DNA from: Gammaproteobacteria bacterium | GTDB taxonomy: Bacteria; Pseudomonadota; Gammaproteobacteria; Steroidobacterales; Rariloculaceae | Direction: 5' to 3' | NCBI GenBank assembly: GCA_004357505.1 | Contig: SMWC01000113.1 | Coordinates: 1-32,596, forward strand | Length of the DNA stretch: 32,596 bases | Shown: one piece after another, positions 1 through 8,705 of the stretch | How positions within the stretch are numbered: the stretch's first letter is position 1 | How the letters are laid out: every line of letters begins with the position of its first letter | Position numbers and translations under genes: made by a program | The notes under the pieces: generated by a model | What the model was told of the DNA's origin: nothing | The model's input: the letters and a program-made list of their open reading frames with translations, nothing else | Databases searched by the model: none

Positions 1-1062
1 AGCCTGCCGTGGCTGTCATGGCTCGGGCCCTACGTTTGGCTGCAAGCGATCATCATCGTCGTCGTCAGTCTGGCTCTCGCCGTTGCCTCTGAGAGGCTCA
101 TCGTCACGACCATCGGAAAGCTCGCCAAAAAAACCCAGAGTCAACTTGACGACCGGATTATTGAGGCGCTAAGACGGCCACTTTTCGTCAGTATCTTCTT
201 CATCGGCCTCGCCGTGGCAACCTACCGGCTGGAACTCGCGCCGACTCTGACGAGCGTCACGCTGGCGTGCCTGGGCACGATCGCGACGTTCATCTGGTTG
301 GGATTTCTGATCCGACTGGCCGGGGAGGTGTTGGCGATCCTGAGCCGAATCAGCGGCAGATACGAGTTCGTGCAGCCGAGCACGCTACCGTTGTTCGACA
401 ACTCGGCCAAGCTCATATTGATGCTGGGCGCGCTGTATTTCATCTTTCTGGCCTGGGGCATCAATGTCAGCGCGTTGCTCGCCTCAGCCGGTATCATCGG
501 CTTGGCCTTGAGCTTTGGCGCCCAGGACGCGCTCGCGAATATCTTCGGCGGCATGTCGATTCTCGCAGACCGTCCATACCAGGTCGGTGACTACATCACC
601 TTGGACACCGGCGAGCGAGGTGAAGTCACCCACATCGGTCTGCGTAGCACACGCCTGCTGACCCGCGATGACGTCGAAATCAGCATACCGAACAGCGTGA
701 TGGGTAACGCGAAGATCGTCAACGAGAGCGGCGGTCCCTACCAGAAGTTCAGAATTCGTATCAAGGTGGGCGTTGCTTACGGTAGCGACCTGGACGAGAT
801 CGAGCAGGTTCTCGTGCAAACGGCCATAGACCATGAGGAAATTTGCGACACGCCCGAGCCTCGCGTGCGTCTGCGCGGGTTCGGCAGCTCAAGCTTGGAT
901 TTCGAACTACTGGCGTGGGTGGAGCAGCCGGTGTTCAGAGGCCGCTTGGAACACGAGCTAAACTGTGCAGTCTATAAAGCCTTCGCTGCGAACGGCATTG
1001 AGATTCCGTTCCCGCAGCAAGACCTGCATATCAAGACCCCGAACCCGCAGCTCCCGTTGTAG
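1..1062 (+). CDS. MscS-family mechanosensitive ion channel (5' end outside window)
   Basis: The frame is open from the first base of the window, so the N-terminus lies upstream; the GTG at 214 is only an internal codon. The visible 353 residues hold at least three hydrophobic helices followed by the MscS pore-lining helix and beta domain. The diagnostic stretch is near residues 160-200 of the visible part (GIIGLALSFGAQDALANIF, then ADRPYQVGDYI), which is the conserved TM3 and start of the cytoplasmic beta domain in small-conductance mechanosensitive channels. The family opens under membrane tension to release solutes on osmotic downshock. The C-terminal alpha/beta region ends near QDLHIKTPN, typical of the family. 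The gene runs convergently into the EexN-like gene and shares its last 32 bases with it. Family assignment is firm; physiological role is inferred. Confidence 0.93.
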   Translation, partial: SLPWLSWLGPYVWLQAIIIVVVSLALAVASERLIVTTIGKLAKKTQSQLDDRIIEALRRPLFVSIFFIGLAVATYRLELAPTLTSVTLACLGTIATFIWLGFLIRLAGEVLAILSRISGRYEFVQPSTLPLFDNSAKLILMLGALYFIFLAWGINVSALLASAGIIGLALSFGAQDALANIFGGMSILADRPYQVGDYITLDTGERGEVTHIGLRSTRLLTRDDVEISIPNSVMGNAKIVNESGGPYQKFRIRIKVGVAYGSDLDEIEQVLVQTAIDHEEICDTPEPRVRLRGFGSSSLDFELLAWVEQPVFRGRLEHELNCAVYKAFAANGIEIPFPQQDLHIKTPNPQLPL

Positions 1063-1678
1063 GATTTGCGTTATCGCGGTACTCGATCCCGGCCGGCAGC
1101 GAGATCTCCCCAAGCATGGGCTCGGGCACGAGCTCGAGACGCCGCGCGCTCGCTGGGAGTTGAACGTAGGGCAGCGCTACCGAAGCAGAGGGCGGGAGCT
1201 CGATAAAGTCGAGCGTCGCCGCTGACGGCTCGGCGTAACCAAGCTGCGTGGCCTGCACATTCTCTTGAGCGACTCGCCATTGCGCCTCGAACTCAGCGTC
1301 GGCCGTTACCTGCGCCGCCGCTTCGGCCCGCCGAGCAGCAGCTTGAGCGTAACCTTCACGGTCACGGACTGCAGCACGTAGGACGTCCGAATTTGCCTCC
1401 CGTTGCTCACGCAACTCCTCATCCGCACGAGCTGCTAGCGTCGACGCGGCGCGGCGCGCATTGATGCACTCGGCGTCGCCCGCCGTTGCTTCGCGGTCCT
1501 GATTGCAACGCGCGAGGGTGCCTTCCCTGGCGATGGAGTCGTCCATGAATTGCATGAAACTGCGTGGTCTGATCTCCGCAGAACAGCCTGCTAGATGGGG
1601 GGCGATGAGAACTAGAGATAGCAGCACGCCCCGCCTCAAGGCCTTTGCGCCGAACACAGCGATGTATCGAACCACCAT
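1031..1678 (-). CDS. EexN-like lipoprotein
   Basis: A 215-residue putative lipoprotein. The signal peptide ends in a lipobox (HLAGC), so the Cys would be acylated and the protein held in a membrane facing the periplasm. After the Cys comes a short pattern typical of EexN-family lipoproteins: an F-x-x-D segment, a Leu-Ala-x-Cys (LARCNQD) and Asp-Ala-Glu-Cys-Ile-Asn-Ala-Arg (DAECINARRA). The family is named for entry-exclusion proteins of IncN plasmids, but many chromosomal members have no known role. The rest is an Ala/Arg/Glu-rich helical stretch and a Pro-rich tail. I chose the ATG at 1678 because it puts a basic n-region just before the hydrophobic core; a frame-open extension to 1729 exists but adds a sequence unlike a signal peptide. 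No conjugation genes are visible nearby, so entry exclusion is not implied. Confidence 0.72.
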   Translation of the reverse strand: MVVRYIAVFGAKALRRGVLLSLVLIAPHLAGCSAEIRPRSFMQFMDDSIAREGTLARCNQDREATAGDAECINARRAASTLAARADEELREQREANSDVLRAAVRDREGYAQAAARRAEAAAQVTADAEFEAQWRVAQENVQATQLGYAEPSAATLDFIELPPSASVALPYVQLPASARRLELVPEPMLGEISLPAGIEYRDNANPTTGAAGSGS

Positions 1679-1817
1679 AGGCCTTATCTTGCTCCTCGCG
1701 AGATCTGTCTGATTGCTTGTCACGCCCAACTAGCGTATCGCGCCAAGTCGCGGCGACTGTGGCACTAGTTCACAGATTTGACCGAAGAAAGCTAAAAAAC
1801 CGCGGAACTATCAGGTA

Positions 1818-4800
1818 TTACGGCTGCCTGTCGACCACGGCGCCGGTCGGGTCTAGTACCAGTCCGAGCAGGTCGGGCCAGTCTCGGCTCAACAGAGCAG
1901 CGCCCGCCGGCAGCGCCTTCGCCGCGGGCTCAGCGAGACTGAGCTCGTAATACATCAGCCGCCCGAGACCGCGGCCGCCCACCAGGCGAAGTTGCTCGCC
2001 GCGCGGCGTGGCGATCGCCGCACCTGCCTCCAGACCCGCTGCGAGTAGATGGCTGTCATAGACGGCTAGGTTCTCGCCAGTGATCAACAGCCGGTGCACC
2101 CAGTGGTCGGTCTGGGCGATCAGGTACCCCCCAGCCTCGGTGAAGCCAACCCACCGTACCGGATGTGGAAAATTTCGTGGCTCACCCAGCGCCTCAACGT
2201 TGAGCGGATCCCAGAGCTGAACCCGACCCGAGGCATCTCCGGTCGCGAGCATGGCGCCGTCCGCTGAGAACGCCAGCGTCAACACGGCATCCTGGGCCCG
2301 CGCCGATTGCAGCGATAGCGAACCGGTCGGCGAGGCAATAAAAAGGTTGCCGGCACTGTCACCCACCGCTAACCGATCTGATTGAGGTGAGAACGTCACA
2401 GACAGCGCAGCACCGTTGACGGGTACCTCGCCGGATAGCTCACCGTCTGCGGCACTCCAGAGTCGCGCACTGTCGTCGGCGCCGCTGAGAATCCACTCAC
2501 CGTTTGGACTCAGCGCGACGTCGTGAACGGGGCCTTCGGGGTGACGCATGAATGGCGCCAGTGGCGCGCCGCTCGCGATAGCCCAGATTCGGACCACGCC
2601 GTCATCGCCACCACTGACGACGGCCCCCTGAGATGCATCGACCGTTATGCTACTAACACCGCCTTGATGCCCAATGTAATCGATGCCTTCGTCACTTTGG
2701 GAGCCGCTTTGCAGCTGACTCGCCGTAAGAACCTGCACATGGCCGTCGCGAAACCCTAGCGCAGCGAGTCGCCCAGCTCGGTCGAGCGCGAGTGCAGAGA
2801 TATCCAGATCCGTGCCGGTTCCAGGGTCCTTATCGTCCCACCGCCAAAGCTGCAGAAGCGATCCACCAGCGGTTAGCAGATGGCTGCCGTCTGGGGCGAG
2901 CCGAGTTCGAATTCCGCCGTCGAGCTGATGAACACGCACATTCAGCGGTTCGCGCTCACCCGCAAGGTCCCGAATGACCACATGACCGTGTAGCGCTTCG
3001 AAGGCGACCGCGGAACCATCCGCAGCGACGCTAACGCTCTGGGGATCCACGGTCATCCCTAGGCGTCGGCGCTCCGGCACTGCCGCATCGGTGTTGCCAA
3101 GGGTCCAGACGAAGATATCGCCGCCGTCATCGACGCTGACCAACAGATCGCCGGTCTCCACGGCTATCAACCGCACCGGGTCCCGGTCATGGGGAAGCTC
3201 CGCCAGAATATCGCCGCGACGCGGATCCATGAGGCGAACGACGCGCGTCGGTCCGAGCAAAGCCAGATAACGCGCCTGCGGTCCCAAGACCCAATCGCGA
3301 ACACCCGCGATACCTGTCACGCTCGCGACCAGCTCACCGTCTGCAGTCCGTAGGAGACTGTAGAGGGGCGCTTGCAGGGACAACTGCTCGGCGATCGCTA
3401 TGTAATCACCATTGGCGCCGACCGCCGGCGGTAACAAAAATCCGGTCTGCGTCGCGACGCGGGCGACGGGCAAGCCCTCGTCCGTGTCCCAGAGCGTCAG
3501 CGTATTACCGGCGACGACCAGTAGCCTTGCGGCATTGTCGGCCAGGGCTAGGAATTCCGGTGTTGTATCGAACTCCAGATCTTTAACCGCACCGGCGGCG
3601 CGCAGATCCCAGAGTGCCAGCGTACCGACCGCCCCTGCTCGCGATGGGCGAGCGACGGCCAAACGCCCGTTCGAGCTGACCGTCACTTCGACCTGATCGG
3701 TGCGAACTGGATCGGAAATTGTCAGATCCGGATCAGGGTCGTCATTCCAGCCGCGAAGCTCCTCGGCGAACAGCAGGCCCCAGCGCATCAATCGCCCGAC
3801 AACGCCTTCCTTTCGATCGACGAGCGTCAGGCGCCACACCCCCTGGCGGTCCGCATCAGCCAGGCTCGCCAACGGCGAGCGCCCGATAGCTCGGAACTCG
3901 CGATGGTCTGCGACGCTCATGGGCAGCGTGAAGCTCGCCCGTGCACCGCCAGGTGCTTCAAGAGAAACCAGGACTTGCTCGTCGTCGAGATGTACGACGT
4001 CAAGTTCGAGTAAGAACGCGCCTGCCGAGCCGGGCTCGTCAACGCTGAGCTCACGACGGATCGGCAGGTGTTGCAAGGCTGTCAGCCCGCCAACAAACTC
4101 CATCTCGCTGGAGTCGTTCAGCGAGAGCCGCCGCATACTGTGATCCGGGGCTACGAGGACAAGTTCTTGCGATTCCCAGTCGACTTCCCAATGCGCAGGA
4201 GCCTCGGCCAAGCGGAAAGTCCGTCGCAGGGAGCCGTAGTCCGCACTAATTAATTGCGTCGCGAGTGATCTTGCCGGCTCTCCCTGACCCGGAATCGCCG
4301 CCGATGCCAACAGCAGCGCCTCGTCTCGACGCTCGGCTCGAGCAGCCTCTGTTGCACGTCTGAGCCAATAGGCCCCCTTGAGCTCTTCAGCCAGCTCTTG
4401 TCGATCCGGCAGGCTGCGTAACAGGTCATCCGCGGCCTGAATTTGTGCGAAGGTGTCCGCGCGCCGGCTGTGATAGATCAGGATTTCTGTGAGCAGTCCG
4501 TCTGCGTCCGCACCGAAACCTGGCAGGCGATGCAGGCGTCGATAGGTATCCACAGCACGATCCAGCGGCTGGCTCACGACCGACAGCGATTCAATGTAGG
4601 GCTGAGGAAGGACCTGCGTGTACCACCACGGAATCAAAATCATCGCGCCGGTCAAAACCGCCGCCACGAAAGCGCCGCGCCAGTTGAACGGCAGCGCGCT
4701 GCTGACCCAACGAGGGCCGAAGACAGTCCTGAAGAGCAGATTCCGCAGCGTCAACATGCCGTTGGAACCCATCGCCACCACCCCGGCCAGACGCAAAGCC

Positions 4801-5780
4801 TGTTGCGGAGCAGACCCCTGCTCCTCGGGCACTTTGGCACCTCGGCTGAGTTTGCCGAGTAGGGCCAACGCCTGGCGATTTCGCGGCGCGCGCCGAGTCA
4901 GGAGTGCGCGTATATGATTTAAGAGCGGCTCCTCGCCCCTGGCGCCTTCGGCTAGAAACCGCTCGCGCACGACCAGATTCACGTCCTCAGGCTTCCCGCC
5001 GCGGCGTACCACACCGCGGGCGATCTTCTGTGTCAGATAAGGTTGACCGCTAACCCAAGAATAGATATCAGCCAGCAATGCGTACACGCGGTCCTTTTCC
5101 GCCGCGAAACCCGCAGCCAACCTGTAGGTCTCTTGCAGCGTGAAGTCCTCAAGTTCGATGCTCGTACCTAGATCGAAAGGCGAGACGCTGCGATCCGGGG
5201 CTAGCTGCTGCGGAGTCGCAACGCCGAGCACGACGAAATTCAGCCGACCAAAATCAGGCTCTGTCGTCCGAGAGTTATAGCAACTGTGAATCGCCGTGAA
5301 GAGCTCCTTTGAAAACGGCAACTCCACGGCGCGCTCGACCTCGTCAAAGAAGATCGTGACCGGCGCCGTCGTATTGGTGAGAATGACCTCCCAGAAAAAT
5401 TCCGCCAACCGCTCGTCGTTCATCAGTGCATTTTTTTCCTGCCACCAGGTCTGTAGCTCGACCTTAAGCCGGAGCTGACGCACGATGCGGTACGCGATGC
5501 TGTAGTACCAACGCCCGGGTTCCTCGCTCTCGCCTCTCGCCCCGATCTGGGTCAGGTCGACGACCGCCGCGATCTGTCCCTCTGCGCGCAGGGTCTTGAC
5601 GGTGCGCCCCATGAGGCTCGATTTACCGCTGGCTCTGGGGCCTAGAACGTAACAGAAGCGTTGATCTCTGAGTTCCTGACACAGCGCCTCGTCGCTATCC
5701 CTCTCGATATAACATGGCCGATCAGGCTGGACCGGGCCGGCCGCAACGAAGAAATCGCCTGTATGGATCACGCTTGCCAC
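1818..5780 (-). CDS. AAA-like ATPase / P-domain-like / WD40 propeller membrane protein
   Basis: A 1320-residue multi-domain protein. Residues 1-350 form an AAA-like (AAA_35 type) P-loop module: Walker A GPRASGKSSL at about 47-56 and Walker B VTIFFDEVE at about 141-149, followed by a winged-helix-like region. One membrane helix lies at about 367-390. A helical linker follows, then a beta-rich stretch at about 570-675 resembling the proprotein convertase P domain (ends in GVWRLTLVDRKEG and GRLMRWGLLF). The C-terminal half (about 700-1290) is a series of WD40-like repeats (e.g. VRIWAIASG, ARLWSAADG, VQLWDPLN), enough for one or two propellers. The GTG start is supported by an AAAGGAG nine bases upstream. 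Related AAA-WD40 proteins occur in bacteria and cyanobacteria with signalling or scaffold roles inferred only. The ATPase and propeller would lie on opposite sides of the membrane. No operon partner is evident. Confidence 0.88.
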   Translation of the reverse strand: MASVIHTGDFFVAAGPVQPDRPCYIERDSDEALCQELRDQRFCYVLGPRASGKSSLMGRTVKTLRAEGQIAAVVDLTQIGARGESEEPGRWYYSIAYRIVRQLRLKVELQTWWQEKNALMNDERLAEFFWEVILTNTTAPVTIFFDEVERAVELPFSKELFTAIHSCYNSRTTEPDFGRLNFVVLGVATPQQLAPDRSVSPFDLGTSIELEDFTLQETYRLAAGFAAEKDRVYALLADIYSWVSGQPYLTQKIARGVVRRGGKPEDVNLVVRERFLAEGARGEEPLLNHIRALLTRRAPRNRQALALLGKLSRGAKVPEEQGSAPQQALRLAGVVAMGSNGMLTLRNLLFRTVFGPRWVSSALPFNWRGAFVAAVLTGAMILIPWWYTQVLPQPYIESLSVVSQPLDRAVDTYRRLHRLPGFGADADGLLTEILIYHSRRADTFAQIQAADDLLRSLPDRQELAEELKGAYWLRRATEAARAERRDEALLLASAAIPGQGEPARSLATQLISADYGSLRRTFRLAEAPAHWEVDWESQELVLVAPDHSMRRLSLNDSSEMEFVGGLTALQHLPIRRELSVDEPGSAGAFLLELDVVHLDDEQVLVSLEAPGGARASFTLPMSVADHREFRAIGRSPLASLADADRQGVWRLTLVDRKEGVVGRLMRWGLLFAEELRGWNDDPDPDLTISDPVRTDQVEVTVSSNGRLAVARPSRAGAVGTLALWDLRAAGAVKDLEFDTTPEFLALADNAARLLVVAGNTLTLWDTDEGLPVARVATQTGFLLPPAVGANGDYIAIAEQLSLQAPLYSLLRTADGELVASVTGIAGVRDWVLGPQARYLALLGPTRVVRLMDPRRGDILAELPHDRDPVRLIAVETGDLLVSVDDGGDIFVWTLGNTDAAVPERRRLGMTVDPQSVSVAADGSAVAFEALHGHVVIRDLAGEREPLNVRVHQLDGGIRTRLAPDGSHLLTAGGSLLQLWRWDDKDPGTGTDLDISALALDRAGRLAALGFRDGHVQVLTASQLQSGSQSDEGIDYIGHQGGVSSITVDASQGAVVSGGDDGVVRIWAIASGAPLAPFMRHPEGPVHDVALSPNGEWILSGADDSARLWSAADGELSGEVPVNGAALSVTFSPQSDRLAVGDSAGNLFIASPTGSLSLQSARAQDAVLTLAFSADGAMLATGDASGRVQLWDPLNVEALGEPRNFPHPVRWVGFTEAGGYLIAQTDHWVHRLLITGENLAVYDSHLLAAGLEAGAAIATPRGEQLRLVGGRGLGRLMYYELSLAEPAAKALPAGAALLSRDWPDLLGLVLDPTGAVVDRQP

Positions 5781-5789
5781 CGAATCCCG

Positions 5790-5796
5790 CTCCTTT
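5790..5796 (-). promoter_or_regulatory. Shine-Dalgarno site fixing the GTG start at 5780
   Basis: The minus strand reads AAAGGAG here, with nine bases to the GTG at 5778-5780. It is one of the best ribosome-binding sites in the window and is why I accept the GTG as the start of the AAA/WD40 gene. Confidence 0.7.
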
Positions 5797-5903
5797 CGGC
5801 TCCCAGAAGGTCGTGCCCGCCGCGTTCGCGGACCGGGCAGATTGTAGCAGGCGCGTGAGCTATCATTGCCGCCGGGACTCTCTACCCGTTGGAATCTTTA
5901 GGC

Positions 5904-6167
5904 ATGACGATCTGCCATTCCCACAATTTGACTCGAAAATCCACGCACTCGAAACCTTACGGCATTCGCGTGAGCCTACCGGCCGGGGATTCACTCAATC
6001 GTCTTCTCGGTGAGGACTGGGAGCAGTATCACTGGTTCGCAACGGCGGAGGAGCGGGACACCGTACTGGCAGATATGGCCAGCGAACACCTCTATTCGCG
6101 GCGAGGTGACCGGCCCCATGTCATCCATGAGACGGTAGAGGCCTCCAAAGAGTCGGAATCCGGCTGA
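5904..6167 (+). CDS. Small hypothetical protein, 87 residues
   Basis: I do not recognise a named family. The ATG at 5904 is preferred over the in-frame TTG at 5889; a GGAA lies nine bases before it. The protein is soluble, with no signal peptide or membrane helix. A compact core (PYGIRVSLPAGDSL, then EDWEQYHWF and ERDTVLADMASEH) is rich in aromatic and acidic residues and ends in a polar tail of Glu, Ser and Lys. It is divergent from the AAA/WD40 gene, with about 120 bases between the two starts, and is followed on the same strand by the 456-residue unknown. Even composition and a plausible start argue that it is real, but function is unknown. Confidence 0.6.
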   Translation: MTICHSHNLTRKSTHSKPYGIRVSLPAGDSLNRLLGEDWEQYHWFATAEERDTVLADMASEHLYSRRGDRPHVIHETVEASKESESG

Positions 6168-6175
6168 CTCGCTCG

Positions 6176-6181
6176 TATAAT
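6176..6181 (+). promoter_or_regulatory. Possible -10 box (TATAAT)
   Basis: An exact TATAAT lies just after the stop of the small hypothetical gene and about 85 bases before the start at 6267. The matching -35 position (about 6153-6158) is poor (TCGGAA), so this is a weak call. Confidence 0.3.
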
Positions 6182-6266
6182 ACCCGCCCTTTGTAGCCCT
6201 GCCGGCACCCTACGTCGATTGGTTCGGGGACAGCGTCGACACGATAGCTTGCTGGAGACTGATGAC

Positions 6267-7637
6267 ATGGTCGATCTGATGAAGATTGCGCGGACCGAGG
6301 CCAGCGGCGGCGATCTGCTAGGGCTCCTTGGGAGCCTGTTCGAGCCCGCCGACATCCGGCCCGCGGGCTATCCTGACGCCGTGATCTGGCAGGGCGGGCA
6401 CCCTGACGAGAACGTCAATGCAGTCGCCCACTCGCTGACAGATGCTTACGCGCTACTCGGAACGATCGCAGCCATTGACATCCTCGGACTCCCCTTCTAC
6501 GCGGTACCCATGTGGGCGCAGTATCGTCACGATCTGAAGCTAGAGCCCTTGAGTTGGTTCGGCCACATGCCCTGCACATCGATCAAGTGGTCGACTGCCG
6601 GCGATGCCTACGTCGATGATGGCAGCGGTAAGAAAGTCGTTGTGATGGGTAAATCCGGCAATGCGCCGCTGCGCACCCAGGCTGGCGTGTACTGCAACGT
6701 CCGCCCCTACGGTCCAATCACCGTCGTCCGCTGCATGCCGGCCCTCCCGTACTCTCAGGATAGGGCAGCCTTCGACGTCAGCGCAGAAACCGGAGTCATT
6801 CACTCTGAAATGAACACGCCGGGCGTGCAGATAGCGTATGCCAACCGTCGCTTTCTGAAGATGGTGCACGAGACCGGTCACCTCGGTCGCGTTGCCTTCA
6901 AGCCGACTCAGGCGATGGAGGACGGCGTCAATGCCGGGCTCCTGTCGTGGCTTCTGCAAGGCACGAAGTTCAACATTGGCCGAAAGTACACCGTGGACGG
7001 CTATGTCGAGCACCGCAAACTCGTAGACCGCATCATCGCGCTCCTGCCTGCAGACTTCAAAGACGGGATGGACAGCTGGAGCGGACAGATCGAGCAGCAC
7101 ATTGCCGATACCAACTACGGGCTGCTTCTTTGGGACCTCATTCAGAAGCAGGACACGATTGTCATCGCAACCGATCTCGATGGCGACCGTCTCACCGATC
7201 TACTCGCAGACGTGTCCGATCCGCTGCGCGCGTACGGGCAGCGGATCATCGATCACCTCGGCGTAGATGCCGAGATGAACGACCTCTGGGGCGAGATGGG
7301 CTATACGACGGGCAATGGCCGTGACATGACGTCGATCATGTACCGCATCAAGGGCCCGCCGATTCACGAGCAGACCCTAGGTTCGGCCGACGCTATGCTG
7401 CGGAGGTTGCTAAATGGCGACGAGTCGATGGGCGGTACGAAACGTCCCTATGACCCGCGCATCCACTTCGTCCTGATCCGCAACGCCTATCGGGACGCGA
7501 ATCCGGATAATCAGGCACTTCACAGCTGGCTCGACCAGGCTCTCGCTACCTTCGACGAAGTGTATTCCGGCGAGCGCCCTGGGTTCTTGGAGGGCTACGA
7601 GCAACTCGTGGCCGCGATTAGGCCCTGGGGCACGTGA
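6267..7637 (+). CDS. Uncharacterised protein, 456 residues
   Basis: I do not recognise the family. The start at ATG 6267 is preferred because a GGAG sits nine bases upstream; an in-frame TTG at 6219 would add 16 residues. There is no signal peptide; two mildly hydrophobic stretches near the N-terminus (around TDAYALLGTIAAIDILGLPF) look buried rather than membrane-spanning. Features seen: several conserved-looking Gly-rich and His/Cys-containing turns (SWFGHMPCTS, GVYCNVRPYGPITVVRC, MVHETGHLGRV), a Ser/Gly-rich loop (DDGSGKKVVVMGKSGNAP) and a DTIVIATDLDGDRLTDLL segment with clustered Asp. The HETGH string recalls metal-binding HExxH-like motifs but lacks the correct spacing. It ends 12 bases from the convergent DUF2272 gene. 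Coding status is firm from length and codon pattern; function unknown. Confidence 0.75.
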   Translation: MVDLMKIARTEASGGDLLGLLGSLFEPADIRPAGYPDAVIWQGGHPDENVNAVAHSLTDAYALLGTIAAIDILGLPFYAVPMWAQYRHDLKLEPLSWFGHMPCTSIKWSTAGDAYVDDGSGKKVVVMGKSGNAPLRTQAGVYCNVRPYGPITVVRCMPALPYSQDRAAFDVSAETGVIHSEMNTPGVQIAYANRRFLKMVHETGHLGRVAFKPTQAMEDGVNAGLLSWLLQGTKFNIGRKYTVDGYVEHRKLVDRIIALLPADFKDGMDSWSGQIEQHIADTNYGLLLWDLIQKQDTIVIATDLDGDRLTDLLADVSDPLRAYGQRIIDHLGVDAEMNDLWGEMGYTTGNGRDMTSIMYRIKGPPIHEQTLGSADAMLRRLLNGDESMGGTKRPYDPRIHFVLIRNAYRDANPDNQALHSWLDQALATFDEVYSGERPGFLEGYEQLVAAIRPWGT

Positions 7638-7649
7638 TCCGGTGCCGGG

Positions 7650-8639
7650 TTAAACGCGCGGCTGAACTGCGTCCCGCCCACCGAGTGCCTTGATCGTCGG
7701 GCTGTTATCCAGCGCGTCTGCCTCGACGGAAGCGGCGCGCAGTTTCAGATGGGCGAACACCGTTCGGCCGCCCGAGATTCTGGACTGATCCACGGGGCGC
7801 ATTGCTTCCCCGGGGATGCGGACTGCCGGCAGAAGTTTCAAGCGCACCGAGCCGCGCACGTTGCCGCCAATGGCGAGGATGCGTTCGTTCGCTTCGTCCA
7901 CTTTCACGACAATGTCGCAATGGGTCCGGGCGCTAGCGCCTAAATGGAGCCGCCGTTCATCAAGCGTACGATAGGCCGCCCGTCGCGCGGTGCAAAGGAG
8001 ATCGCCCGGCTCGATGACCGCCTCGCCAACATCGTAGGCCGCAAACGCAGTCTGCGGCTGACCTTCGTCGCGAGCACGAATGGCTTGGTCGATATAGACA
8101 TGGTGCGCGATAGCGTGGCGGAAACGACTTGAGTCGCCGAGGCCGCTCTCGCACATCACCCACGAAACGAATGCTGCCGACCAGGGATCTCGCCAGCGTG
8201 CGGCGACTCCGCTCGGCCCGTTCCACGCCCGGTTCTGTCGATCAAGGATCCAGCTACCATCCGGCGTTACGGTCCAGTAACCAGCAATGGAGTCGGCGAC
8301 GCGCGCCGCTTCCGCTGCCCCGAGCCGTGGAGGCCGGCGTAACGAGCGTGGTGCTCCGGAATCGGCGCTGTCCGGGTTCGTCTGATCGACGATGTGAAAG
8401 CCAAAGAAGCCCCATTCTTGTACAGCGACGTCGACGATACGGCGCCGAACCTCAGCAGTGGAAAAAGTCCGGCACGAACCCTGCTGGATCGTCATCTCAC
8501 CAGGCGCGCCGCTGACGCGCGCGGACGGCGGCACGACATCCAACACGTCGGCAGATAATCGATCGAACGACGCCAGCGCCGCATGACTGAACACAGCGGC
8601 GGTCAGCGCGATAGCCAACGGCAAAATAGAGCTCTTCAT
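7650..8639 (-). CDS. Secreted DUF2272 domain protein
   Basis: A 329-residue protein starting at ATG 8639, with a clear Sec signal peptide (MKSSILPLAIALTAAVFSH, then ALA). A frame-open stretch to 8669 adds ten residues before a better start; GGGA precedes the chosen ATG. The mature part matches the DUF2272 pattern: a WSAAFVSWVMCESG segment, a following His-rich helix (RHAIAHHVYIDQAI) and a Gly-Asp-Leu-Leu-Cys motif (PGDLLCTARR), followed by a HCDIVV string. The Cys and His residues recall NlpC/P60-like or CHAP-like amidase folds, which DUF2272 is thought to resemble; a cell-wall role is inferred, not shown. It is convergent with the 456-residue unknown and upstream of nothing on its strand except the MFS gene, which starts further right. 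Confidence 0.8.
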   Translation of the reverse strand: MKSSILPLAIALTAAVFSHAALASFDRLSADVLDVVPPSARVSGAPGEMTIQQGSCRTFSTAEVRRRIVDVAVQEWGFFGFHIVDQTNPDSADSGAPRSLRRPPRLGAAEAARVADSIAGYWTVTPDGSWILDRQNRAWNGPSGVAARWRDPWSAAFVSWVMCESGLGDSSRFRHAIAHHVYIDQAIRARDEGQPQTAFAAYDVGEAVIEPGDLLCTARRAAYRTLDERRLHLGASARTHCDIVVKVDEANERILAIGGNVRGSVRLKLLPAVRIPGEAMRPVDQSRISGGRTVFAHLKLRAASVEADALDNSPTIKALGGRDAVQPRV

Positions 8640-8705
8640 ACCAATCCCGCTAGCGGATGACATCCCCACTCTCCCACATTTTCAGGCACTAGTGCGAACC
8701 GCAGG

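Noticed and set aside
3412..4143. Plus-strand open frames antisense to the AAA/WD40 gene
   Set aside because: Ser/Arg-rich shadow sequence opposite well-supported WD40 and P-domain coding sequence.
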